A DNA stretch of 64,000 nt, taken from contig DATGGK010000124.1 of the NCBI GenBank assembly GCA_035308565.1, positions 13,994 through 77,993 on the forward strand, read 5' to 3'. Source of the DNA: JANXLS01 sp035308565. Its GTDB lineage: Bacteria > Planctomycetota > SZUA-567 > H5-PLA8. This document shows, one piece after another, positions 57,668 through 64,000 of the stretch (position 1 is the stretch's first letter; every line of letters starts with the position of its first letter). Below the pieces are notes generated by a model. The model did no database searches, was not told the origin of the DNA, and saw only the letters and a program-made list of their open reading frames with translations. The position numbers and the translations under genes are program-made.

Positions 57668-58930
57668 CTAAATTCGAATGAAAATCTTGCGCCGGTACAT
57701 CCACCAGAGCACCAGCCACATGAAAATCACGTGCGCAAGGCGCTCAAACGTTTTCTCGAAGATCGCCGGATCGACGTGAAAAATATCCTCGCGCAGGCGA
57801 AAAACGTTCGGGCCGAAGAGCGCTTTCAAACTCGAGCGCACAAAATCGCCCGCAACGATCTGCCACATGACATAAAGCGTGATCGGATTGAGGCCCGCGA
57901 CGACCAGCGGAAACGCCCAGCGTTTCCAGCCGCGCCATTCCATCACCGTGACGAATGCGGCCAGAAACAACAGCACCCACCCCGCGCTGAAAATCGCGAA
58001 CGACGGCGTCCAGATCGGTTTAACCATCGGGCAAACGCCGCTCCAATGCAATAAGTATCCGATCGCCAATCCCGACACGCCGGCGATGTAGAGACGCGTG
58101 ATTTTATCGGTCAACGCGCGCGAACCGCGCAGCAGCTCGCCGGCAATCAAACCGAAGACCATCGTGCTCAGCGATGGAATGAAGTTGAGCGTCTGGTAGC
58201 CGCCTCTGTTGAAGAGGAAAGGGTCGTTCGGCATGCGCGGAAAAAGATTGAGGAAGACGCGGTCGAATGCGCCGGCAAAATTGAGATGCTTGTCCCAATG
58301 CGCGGCGAAGCCCATGAGGTGATCCCAATCTTTTTCCATCTTAAAATCGGCATAGCTCAGCCCGGCAGGCGGCGTGTACAACACAAACGCGAGCCAGTAC
58401 AGAGCCAGAATTCCAAACCCGATGATCCATTGCACGCGCGGTTTCGTGAAACTGATCAAAAACAAAAACGGATACGCCAGGCCGATTTGAGCGAGCACAT
58501 TTGGAAAGGTCCACTCGACGTGCGGCGGCTTGCTGTAATACGATTGCAGAAAAACGGAGAGCAAAATCAGCGCCAGCGCCCGCCAAAGCGCGTGCAGCAT
58601 CATCGACGGCTTGCTTTGCCCGCGCGCGAGGCGATTGGCCAGCGACCACGGCAGCGCCACGCCCACCATGAACATGAACGACGGTTGAATCAAATCCCAG
58701 AACGTGCAGCCGATCCATTCCGAATGCCCGGTCTGCGGCCCGACGATTTTCAAAAACCAATTGTTCGGAAATTCCTTCGCGACGCCGGCGAGATTCAATC
58801 CGCCCGACGCCATCAAGAGCATGATGATGCCGCGAAACGCATCGAGCGATTCCAAGCGCGCGGGCGCCGGCACCGCAGCCGACGCACACGCGAGCCTGCG
58901 TGTCACTTCCGGTGAGGGCGTGGCCGTCAT
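57668..58930 (-). CDS. DUF5009/HGSNAT-like membrane acyltransferase
   Basis: A 420-residue integral membrane protein with ~10 helices. LESLDAFRGIIMLLMASGGL at ~27 is the conserved opening of the heparan-alpha-glucosaminide N-acetyltransferase (YeiB/DUF5009) family, followed by WIGCTFWDLIQPSFMFMVGV. The C-terminal VAGLNPITLYVMWQIV is another family feature. Such proteins move acetyl groups across the membrane to sugars. It lies between asnB and a beta-propeller gene on one transcript. Confidence 0.8.
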   Translation of the reverse strand: MTATPSPEVTRRLACASAAVPAPARLESLDAFRGIIMLLMASGGLNLAGVAKEFPNNWFLKIVGPQTGHSEWIGCTFWDLIQPSFMFMVGVALPWSLANRLARGQSKPSMMLHALWRALALILLSVFLQSYYSKPPHVEWTFPNVLAQIGLAYPFLFLISFTKPRVQWIIGFGILALYWLAFVLYTPPAGLSYADFKMEKDWDHLMGFAAHWDKHLNFAGAFDRVFLNLFPRMPNDPFLFNRGGYQTLNFIPSLSTMVFGLIAGELLRGSRALTDKITRLYIAGVSGLAIGYLLHWSGVCPMVKPIWTPSFAIFSAGWVLLFLAAFVTVMEWRGWKRWAFPLVVAGLNPITLYVMWQIVAGDFVRSSLKALFGPNVFRLREDIFHVDPAIFEKTFERLAHVIFMWLVLWWMYRRKIFIRI

Positions 58931-58942
58931 TACTCCTGACTC

Positions 58943-60193
58943 CTATCTCCTAACTCCTATCTCCTGCCCGACACAATACAAATTCTGATACGTCCGAATA
59001 AAAATCTGCCCGTTTGAAAACGCCGGCGAGGCGCGCGTCATTTCTTTCAGCGCGTTCTTTCCGCGCTCGGCAAAATCCGTCGAGGCCTTCAACACGGCGC
59101 ACGTGCCCTGCATGTCAACGGCGTAAAGCTTGTCGCCGCACAGCGCCATCGAGCTCCACGAATTGCTCGCGACTTTATTTTTCCACACGCTCGTGCCGGT
59201 TTTCGTTTCGATGCACTCGGCCGTGCCCGGTTCGTTGAGGATATAAAGGTGGTCGCCGGAGATCACGCCGGAGCCGACGCGCTGCGGGTTGCCTTTGTCG
59301 ATGCGCCAAAGCCGGTGCGACGCCGTCACGTCGCCTTCGCCGCCGTCGCGCACACCAATCGACGGGCCGCCGTAGCCGGACATGTAGACGATTGTGTCGC
59401 CGCCGTAAAGCGGATTGGTATAGCTCAGCGGGCCAGTGCCCTCGCAGCTCCAAATCGGTTTTTGCGTGTCGAGATTGTACGCGACCAGCTTATTCGGCAG
59501 CGCCGCGAGCAATTCGGTTTTGCCGTTGTACGAGCGGATCACCGGCGACATCCACGCGCCGAAAAAATCGCCCGGCTTCTTCGCCTGCGCGTCGGGCAGC
59601 GGAATGCGCCAGAGTTCGCCGCCGCTCTTTTTATTGAGCGCCACAATAAAGCAATTCAGCCCCGGCCCGCAGTATGCGATAACTTTGTCGCCATAAATCA
59701 GCGGACTCGACGCGTTGCCCCAGATGTGATCGAACGCGCCAAGGTCCTTCAGCCAAAGTTCCTTGCCGGAAAAATCGTACGCAACCAATCCGGCGGAACC
59801 GTGCCACGCGACGACCATCTCGCCGTCCGTCACGGGCGACGCCGAGCAGTACGGATTGTCCGCGTGCGTCGTCTCCGTGCCGGCGAACGCAATTTCCTTT
59901 TGCCAAAGAACGTTCCCGTCTTTGCGGTCGAAACACATCACCGCGCGCCGAGCGCCCTTGTCAATCGCCTGCGTAATAAAGACACGGTCGTTCCACACAA
60001 TCGGCGTGGAATTGCCCGGCCCAGGCAACTGTTTTTTCCACGCAATATTTTCGGTTTGCGACCATTTGATTGGAAATTCGCTTTCAGAGCCAACGCCCGT
60101 ACCATCCGGCCCGCGCCACTGAGGCCAATTTGCGGCAATGGCCGAACGAAACGCCACGATCATGATCACGGTAAACGTTGCTCGAAAACTCAT
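58943..60193 (-). CDS. Exported PQQ-like beta-propeller protein
   Basis: A 416-residue protein. A signal peptide (residues 1-20) is followed by ANWPQWRGPDGTGVGSESEF, the classic Planctomycetes start of such proteins. Repeated blades carry W-x-K and GDVLW-type motifs (ENIAWKKQLPGPGNSTPIVW, GNVLWQKEIAF, SGGELWRIPLPDA, KPIWSCEG, TSVWKNKVA). PQQ binding is not shown; many are structural. It is the first gene of the operon running to coaX. Confidence 0.85.
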   Translation of the reverse strand: MSFRATFTVIMIVAFRSAIAANWPQWRGPDGTGVGSESEFPIKWSQTENIAWKKQLPGPGNSTPIVWNDRVFITQAIDKGARRAVMCFDRKDGNVLWQKEIAFAGTETTHADNPYCSASPVTDGEMVVAWHGSAGLVAYDFSGKELWLKDLGAFDHIWGNASSPLIYGDKVIAYCGPGLNCFIVALNKKSGGELWRIPLPDAQAKKPGDFFGAWMSPVIRSYNGKTELLAALPNKLVAYNLDTQKPIWSCEGTGPLSYTNPLYGGDTIVYMSGYGGPSIGVRDGGEGDVTASHRLWRIDKGNPQRVGSGVISGDHLYILNEPGTAECIETKTGTSVWKNKVASNSWSSMALCGDKLYAVDMQGTCAVLKASTDFAERGKNALKEMTRASPAFSNGQIFIRTYQNLYCVGQEIGVRR

Positions 60194-60365
60194 ACTCGCT
60201 CCATCGCTGGTATCGTTTGCTTCATTTACACGCCAAAGCTCGTTTTTTCAGGTCGAATTGTGAAATGAAATCCGGTTTTGGAGCGAGACGCAAAATTAGC
60301 TGGCGCAGGCAGGTGCTTGATGAGATTGTAGTGGTGAGAATTCCCGCGTAATCTGAGAATGATGC

Positions 60366-61769
60366 ATGAATGTCAATGTGATTAGAATTGTTAAAGCGAA
60401 CACCTCCACTGCCCGGCGCGCCGTCGCCAAATTGTGCGGCCGTCTGGCGGCGATGGAGCAGCTCGATAGCGCTCCATACCGCGCGCGCGTGAAAGCGCTC
60501 TTCGGAAAAGTGCTGCGCCCCGAAGCGGTCGTCGCGCGCATTCTCGACGACGTCCGCGCGCACGGCGACGCCGCGTTAGTCCGTTACGCGAAGAAAATCG
60601 ACGGCGTGCCGCTGACGCCAAAAAATCTGCGCGTTTCGGACGCCGAACGCCGCAAAGCGGCAGCGAGAGTTTCGCCGAAATTGCGTGCGGCATTGGAGCT
60701 CGCGGCCGAGCGAATCACCGATTATCAAAGGCGATTGATGCCGGCGGACATAGCACTGCGCGCGGCAAAGAGCGGCGCGCGCGGTGTGAAATGCGGCCTG
60801 GCGTGGTCGCCGCTCCGCCGCGCGGGGCTTTATGTTCCTGGCGGCACGGCAGCGTATCCGTCCAGCGTGCTGATGAACGCAATCCCCGCACAAGTCGCGG
60901 GCGTGAAGGAATTGGCCATCGCCTCTCCCTGCGGCAAAGACGGGCGCTTGAGCGCCGGTGTGCTCTGCGCCTGCGAAATTCTCGGCATTCGCGAAATCTA
61001 CAGGCTCGGCGGCGCGCAGGCCATCGGCGCGCTGGCGTTTGGCACGAAAACGATTCGCCCCGTCGAAAAAATTATCGGGCCGGGGAATCTTTTCGTGATG
61101 CTCGCCAAACGCGCGGTCTTCGGCCACGTGGACATCGACATGCTCGCCGGCCCCAGCGAAGTGCTGATCATTGCGGATTCATCCGCGCGCGCCGATTTCA
61201 TCGCCGCGGATTTGCTCGCGCAGGCGGAACACGATGCGCTGGCGTCCTGCGTGCTGCTGACCGACAACGCCGCGCTGGCGAATGCAGTTGCGAGTGAATT
61301 GAAATCGCAGCTTGCGACATTGCCGCGAAAACAAATTGCGGAGGCGTCGCTGCGCGATTGGGGGCTGATCGTCGTGACGAAATCGCTCGACGCCTGCGTG
61401 GATCTCGCCAACGATCTTGCGCCGGAGCATCTCGAAATTCTCACGCGCAACGCCTCGTCCCTCGCAAAACAATTGACCACCGCCGGCGCGATTTTCATCG
61501 GCCCGCACAGCACCGAACCGCTCGGCGATTACGTCGCCGGGCCCAGCCACACGCTGCCGACCGGCGGAACGGCGCGCGCGTTTTCGGGGTTGAGCGTGTA
61601 TTCTTTCCTGCGCCGCACAGGCTTAATCGAAGCCAGCGCGCACGGATTGCACTTCCTTTCTGATGCAATCGCGACGCTGGCGGATGCGGAAGGATTGGAG
61701 GCGCACAAACGCGCGGTGTTGATTCGAACAAAAATTCAAAATTCAAAATTCAAAATTCAAAATTACTAA
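60366..61769 (+). CDS. hisD: Histidinol dehydrogenase
   Basis: Oxidises L-histidinol to L-histidine (last two steps, NAD+, Zn2+). The 467-residue product has GLYVPGGTAAYPSSVLMNAI, LGGAQAIGALAFGTKTI, GPGNLFVMLAKRAV, DLLAQAEHDALASCVLLT (zinc Gln/His) and DYVAGPSHTLPTGGTARAFS. The last ten residues (IQNSKFKIQNY) come from a 7-bp tandem repeat at the end of the gene, so the C-terminus is probably not conserved. It is first of hisD-hisC-hisB. Confidence 0.95.
   Translation: MNVNVIRIVKANTSTARRAVAKLCGRLAAMEQLDSAPYRARVKALFGKVLRPEAVVARILDDVRAHGDAALVRYAKKIDGVPLTPKNLRVSDAERRKAAARVSPKLRAALELAAERITDYQRRLMPADIALRAAKSGARGVKCGLAWSPLRRAGLYVPGGTAAYPSSVLMNAIPAQVAGVKELAIASPCGKDGRLSAGVLCACEILGIREIYRLGGAQAIGALAFGTKTIRPVEKIIGPGNLFVMLAKRAVFGHVDIDMLAGPSEVLIIADSSARADFIAADLLAQAEHDALASCVLLTDNAALANAVASELKSQLATLPRKQIAEASLRDWGLIVVTKSLDACVDLANDLAPEHLEILTRNASSLAKQLTTAGAIFIGPHSTEPLGDYVAGPSHTLPTGGTARAFSGLSVYSFLRRTGLIEASAHGLHFLSDAIATLADAEGLEAHKRAVLIRTKIQNSKFKIQNY
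61731..61765 (+). repeat. Heptamer tandem repeat at the hisD stop
   Basis: Four copies of AAAATTC and a final AAAATTA. As 7 is not a multiple of 3, loss or gain of a unit changes the end of HisD. A diverged form (TTTTGAATTT) also follows at ~61803. Confidence 0.85.
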
Positions 61770-61844
61770 ACGCGTTCGGTCAATATGTTGTTCATTTTTG
61801 CATTTTGAATTTTTCTTTTTGCATTGTTTTGGGAACTCATTTAT

Positions 61845-62909
61845 ATGCCGAAGTTGAGAGCGAACGTTGAATCCATGGCCGCCTACGTCCCCGGTGAACA
61901 GCCGCCCGCGGGCGCGAAGGTGATCAAGCTCAACACGAACGAAAATCCCTATCCGCCCAGCCCGCGCGTGGCCGAAGCGGTGCGCGCCGAGTTGGGCGAC
62001 GACGGCGAACGGCTGCGTTTGTACTCCGATCCCAAAGCGCTCGCGCTACGCCAGGCGGCTGCGGATGTGTTCGGCTTTCCGGTCGAGCAGATTCTGCACG
62101 GCAACGGCTCCGACGAATTGCTCGCCATGCTCTTTCGCGCGTTCGTCGCGGAAGGCGAGCGCGTCGCGTATCCGTATCCGACGTATGTGCTCTATGAAAC
62201 GCTGGCGCACGCGCAAGCGGCGCAAATTTTCAGCGTGGATTTTGATCGCGATTTCAAACTTCCGAAAGAATTGTTCGGCACCGACGCGCGGCTGACGCTG
62301 CTGGCCGCGCCAAATTCGCCGTCGGGTACCGTTTATTCGACCGAACATATTCGCACACTCGCCTCGAGTTTGAAAAATGGCGTGCTCGTCATTGACGAAG
62401 CCTACGCGGAATTCGCCGACGCCAATCATCTCGCGCTTGCGAAGGAACTCGACAACGTCGTCGTGCTGCGCACATTTTCAAAAAGCCACAGCCTTGCGGG
62501 CATGCGCCTGGGATTGCTCTTCGCCAGCGCGCGCATCGTCGAAGGCTTGTGGAAAGTGAAGGACAGCTACAACCTCGACCGCCTCGCCATCGTCGCCGGC
62601 GCCGCCGCGCTGCGCGACGCCGCATGGACTGCGCGGAATGTCCAGTGCGTGCGCGCCACGCGGGCGCGGCTCGACGATGGGCTTAAAGCGCTGGGAATCG
62701 CGACGATTGCGAGCCAGTCGAATTTCATCTTCGCGCGCTTGAAAACCGCGCAATCGGCCGCGGGCGCGTATCAATTCCTCAAGGCGCGGGGCATTTTGAT
62801 CCGATATTTCCCGGCGAGACTGCTGGACGACGGCCTGCGCATCACCGTCGGGGCCGACGCTGAAATCGAAGCGCTGCTGGCCGCGCTGAAGGAATATTTG
62901 AGCTCATGA
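61845..62909 (+). CDS. hisC: Histidinol-phosphate aminotransferase
   Basis: Transaminates imidazole acetol phosphate in His synthesis (PLP). The 354-residue product has IKLNTNENPYPPSPRV, ILHGNGSDELLAMLFRAFV, VLVIDEAYAEFAD and the PLP Lys in TFSKSHSLAGMRLGL (~218). I chose the ATG at 61845 (GGGAA 11 bases upstream) over the TTG at 61824 because HisC starts near MPKLRANV. It overlaps hisB by 4 bases (ATGA). Confidence 0.95.
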   Translation: MPKLRANVESMAAYVPGEQPPAGAKVIKLNTNENPYPPSPRVAEAVRAELGDDGERLRLYSDPKALALRQAAADVFGFPVEQILHGNGSDELLAMLFRAFVAEGERVAYPYPTYVLYETLAHAQAAQIFSVDFDRDFKLPKELFGTDARLTLLAAPNSPSGTVYSTEHIRTLASSLKNGVLVIDEAYAEFADANHLALAKELDNVVVLRTFSKSHSLAGMRLGLLFASARIVEGLWKVKDSYNLDRLAIVAGAAALRDAAWTARNVQCVRATRARLDDGLKALGIATIASQSNFIFARLKTAQSAAGAYQFLKARGILIRYFPARLLDDGLRITVGADAEIEALLAALKEYLSS

Positions 62910-63532
62910 AAGACGATACGAAAAAATCAGAACGCGCTGCCGCGCGCAAAACGTCGCTGACGCGCTCGACAAAAGAGACCGACATTTCGCTGAGCGTGAA
63001 CCTCGACGGGTCGGGCGAGTCGCAGGTCACGACCGGCGTGGGTTTCTTCGACCACATGCTCACCGCGCTCGCGCGGCACAGCGCCATCGACATGACCATC
63101 GCCTGCAAAGGCGACACGCACATCGACGATCATCACACGGTGGAAGACGCCGGCCTGGCGCTGGGCGAAGCCGTAAAAAAAGCGCTCGGCGACAAAGCCG
63201 GCATCCGCCGTTTCGGTTTCGCCAGCGTGCCGCTGGACGAAGCGCTTGCGCAAGCCACCGTGGACTTGTCCGGTCGCGCCTGCTTTTGCGCCGCCGGAAC
63301 CGAGCGCCTCGGCAAAGGCAAAGTCGGCACGTTTGACGTGGAGTTGATGGAAGATTTCCTCGGCGCGTTTGCGAACGCGAGCGGTACGACGTTGCACATC
63401 GAAATCCGCTCCGGCCGCAACCGCCACCATATTATAGAGGCGACGTTCAAAGCTTTCGCGCGCGCGCTGCGGCAGGCCTGCGAACTCGACCCGCGGACGA
63501 GCGGCGTGCCTTCGACGAAAGGCGTGTTGTAG
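62906..63532 (+). CDS. hisB: Imidazoleglycerol-phosphate dehydratase
   Basis: Dehydrates imidazoleglycerol phosphate (Mn2+). The 208-residue monofunctional form has TTGVGFFDHMLTALARHSAI, HIDDHHTVEDAGLALGEAV, FDVELMEDFLGAFANAS and NRHHIIEATFKAFARALRQA. It starts within the hisC stop (ATGA), showing translational coupling. Its last 86 bases are overlapped in antisense by the YgiT-like gene. Confidence 0.96.
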   Translation: MKDDTKKSERAAARKTSLTRSTKETDISLSVNLDGSGESQVTTGVGFFDHMLTALARHSAIDMTIACKGDTHIDDHHTVEDAGLALGEAVKKALGDKAGIRRFGFASVPLDEALAQATVDLSGRACFCAAGTERLGKGKVGTFDVELMEDFLGAFANASGTTLHIEIRSGRNRHHIIEATFKAFARALRQACELDPRTSGVPSTKGVL

Positions 63533-63767
63533 CGGAGCGCTTTGTCGCGAATTTAAACACGGGAGTTTGGATCGTCCGTTCCGGCCGCTCATTTCCAAGA
63601 ATTAATTCATGCATGCGTTCGACGGTGTTGGGCGCAAAAAACTGTTCCCCTGTCTCGACACATACTCGCGCGGGGACGTTCTCAACGATGTAGAATTTGT
63701 CGTCGAATTCCAGTGTGTAGGTGACTTTTCGATCTTCCATTGTTTCGACGAATGGCGATGAATTCAT
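63447..63767 (-). CDS. YgiT-type antitoxin with over-long C-terminus
   Basis: Residues ~10-68 (RKVTYTLEFDDKFYIVENVP, ARVCVETGEQFFAPNTVERM, ERTIQTPVFKFA) are the YgiT/MqsA-like domain that pairs with DUF4258 toxins. The usual zinc-binding CxxC at the N-terminus is absent, with only Cys ~35 left. Beyond FKFA, where homologues end, there are ~38 Arg/Ala/Ser-rich residues read antisense through hisB, suggesting loss of the native stop. The ATG at 63767 follows AAGGAAA. Confidence 0.65.
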   Translation of the reverse strand: MNSSPFVETMEDRKVTYTLEFDDKFYIVENVPARVCVETGEQFFAPNTVERMHELILGNERPERTIQTPVFKFATKRSATTRLSSKARRSSAGRVRRPAAARARKL

Positions 63768-63769
63768 TT

Positions 63770-63862
63770 TCAAACTTTCCTTTTCCTGAACTCGATCCAT
63801 TGATTTCGGTCCGGCTCGTAAAGCGTGATTATTTTAAGCAACGGACGTGACGGGTAGCTCAA
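63770..63862 (-). pseudogene. Remnant of a DUF4258-type toxin
   Basis: The frame that ends 2 bases before the antitoxin start carries only the toxin C-terminus: RPLLKIITLYEPDRNQWIEF and RKRKV. DUF4258 proteins end ...iITvYePDp..W....R+R. The preceding family parts (HADxRM..RGI, YP.DRP.PS.L) are missing apart from a possible YPSRPL, and there is no good start. It is truncated and probably non-toxic. Confidence 0.6.
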
Positions 63863-63897
63863 TGCTGCTTCTTTAAGTAAAAAATGAAAAATAGAAA

Positions 63898-63956
63898 GCC
63901 TCCTTTTTGGACGATTCAAAGTTTGGCGAACTTGAATCTGCGATCCAAAAGGAGGC
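63898..63956 (+). promoter_or_regulatory. Hairpin sequestering a Shine-Dalgarno
   Basis: GCCTCCTTTTTGGA (63898-63911) pairs with TCCAAAAGGAGGC (63944-63956), and the interior GATTCAAAGTT pairs with AACTTGAATC. The 3' arm contains AAGGAGG, the likely ribosome-binding site of the GTG at 63963. In RNA this would mask the site. It could equally be the end of a repeat. Confidence 0.5.
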
Positions 63957-63962
63957 TTGACT

Positions 63963-64000
63963 GTGAACATCATCGTCTCGAATCGAGAGCGTACTGTAGA
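63963..64000 (+). CDS. Start of an unknown gene (runs off right edge)
   Basis: GTG at 63963 with AAGGAGG 7 bases upstream opens MNIIVSNRERTV and stays open to the window end. Too short to identify. Confidence 0.4.
   Translation, partial: MNIIVSNRERTV

Noticed and set aside
61731..61765. CRISPR array
   Set aside because: Contiguous 7-bp units without spacers. No other regularly spaced repeat in the window fits CRISPR.
1..64000. tRNA or rRNA genes
   Set aside because: Reading the intergenic gaps I saw no cloverleaf-like GGTTCGA/A-x-x-C pattern or rRNA sequence; a covariance-model search would be needed to be certain.

Overview
The window looks like chromosomal DNA from a GC-rich member of the Planctomycetota (or a close PVC relative). 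The evidence is the gene repertoire. It includes a DUF1549/DUF1553 cytochrome-like protein with a Tat-exported DUF1501 partner, a serine/threonine kinase fused to a formylglycine-enzyme-like (SUMF1) domain, PQQ-type beta-propeller proteins, a DUF1570 metalloprotease, an OprO/OprP-like porin and many short palindromic repeats. The phylum is an inference; there is no rRNA or tRNA in view.

Layout. 0-10 kb: end of an unknown gene, a giant secreted methyltransferase/beta-propeller/LamG protein, rsmI, a dienelactone hydrolase, a CBM6-like protein and dnaK. 10-16 kb: an accessory stretch with a MazEF-like module wedged behind dnaK, AT-richer foreign-looking genes (a broken NHL-repeat lipoprotein and a RES-domain protein) and two toxin-antitoxin (TA) modules separated by three copies of a ~165-bp repeat. 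16-27 kb: kinase, rpe, the xseB-ispA-dxs isoprenoid operon and two exported proteins. 27-31 kb: a second TA island (RelE-like pair, DUF433, MazEF, HigBA) bracketed by two ~305-bp direct repeats, each holding a small DUF5678-like gene. 31-36.5 kb: a metallopeptidase, a PHP phosphoesterase, then an AT-richer DNA-repair cluster (LigD-type phosphoesterase, NAD-dependent ligase, BRCT exonuclease). 36.8-49.5 kb: porin, flavin oxidoreductase, a probable selenoprotein, the DUF1501/DUF1553 pair with a DUF5678/aspartic-protease pair between its genes, a sugar isomerase-like protein, a DUF1570 protease and a ComEA-like protein. 49.6-60.2 kb: a PolX/PHP protein with a degraded polymerase palm, kbl, a LarB with a long repetitive tail, coaX, asnB, a DUF5009-like membrane acyltransferase and another beta-propeller protein. 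60.3-64 kb: hisD-hisC-hisB and a decayed YgiT/DUF4258 TA pair.

The most notable points are: (1) a membrane-thioredoxin fusion at 39913-40851 whose only in-frame UGA lies exactly where the family has the first Cys of a CxxC motif (UxxC), so a selenoprotein is likely; (2) signs that TA modules have moved as discrete ~640-bp cassettes, one landing behind dnaK with a second, synonymously diverged copy of the dnaK 3' end, and another splitting a retropepsin-like gene; (3) several families of short palindromes that sit in frame inside dxs, ispA, xseB, asnB and a beta-propeller gene; (4) an RBS-occluding hairpin at the right edge.

Housekeeping genes are intact, while frameshifts and truncations are confined to the accessory zones. 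This argues for real decay there, although single-base assembly errors cannot be excluded.
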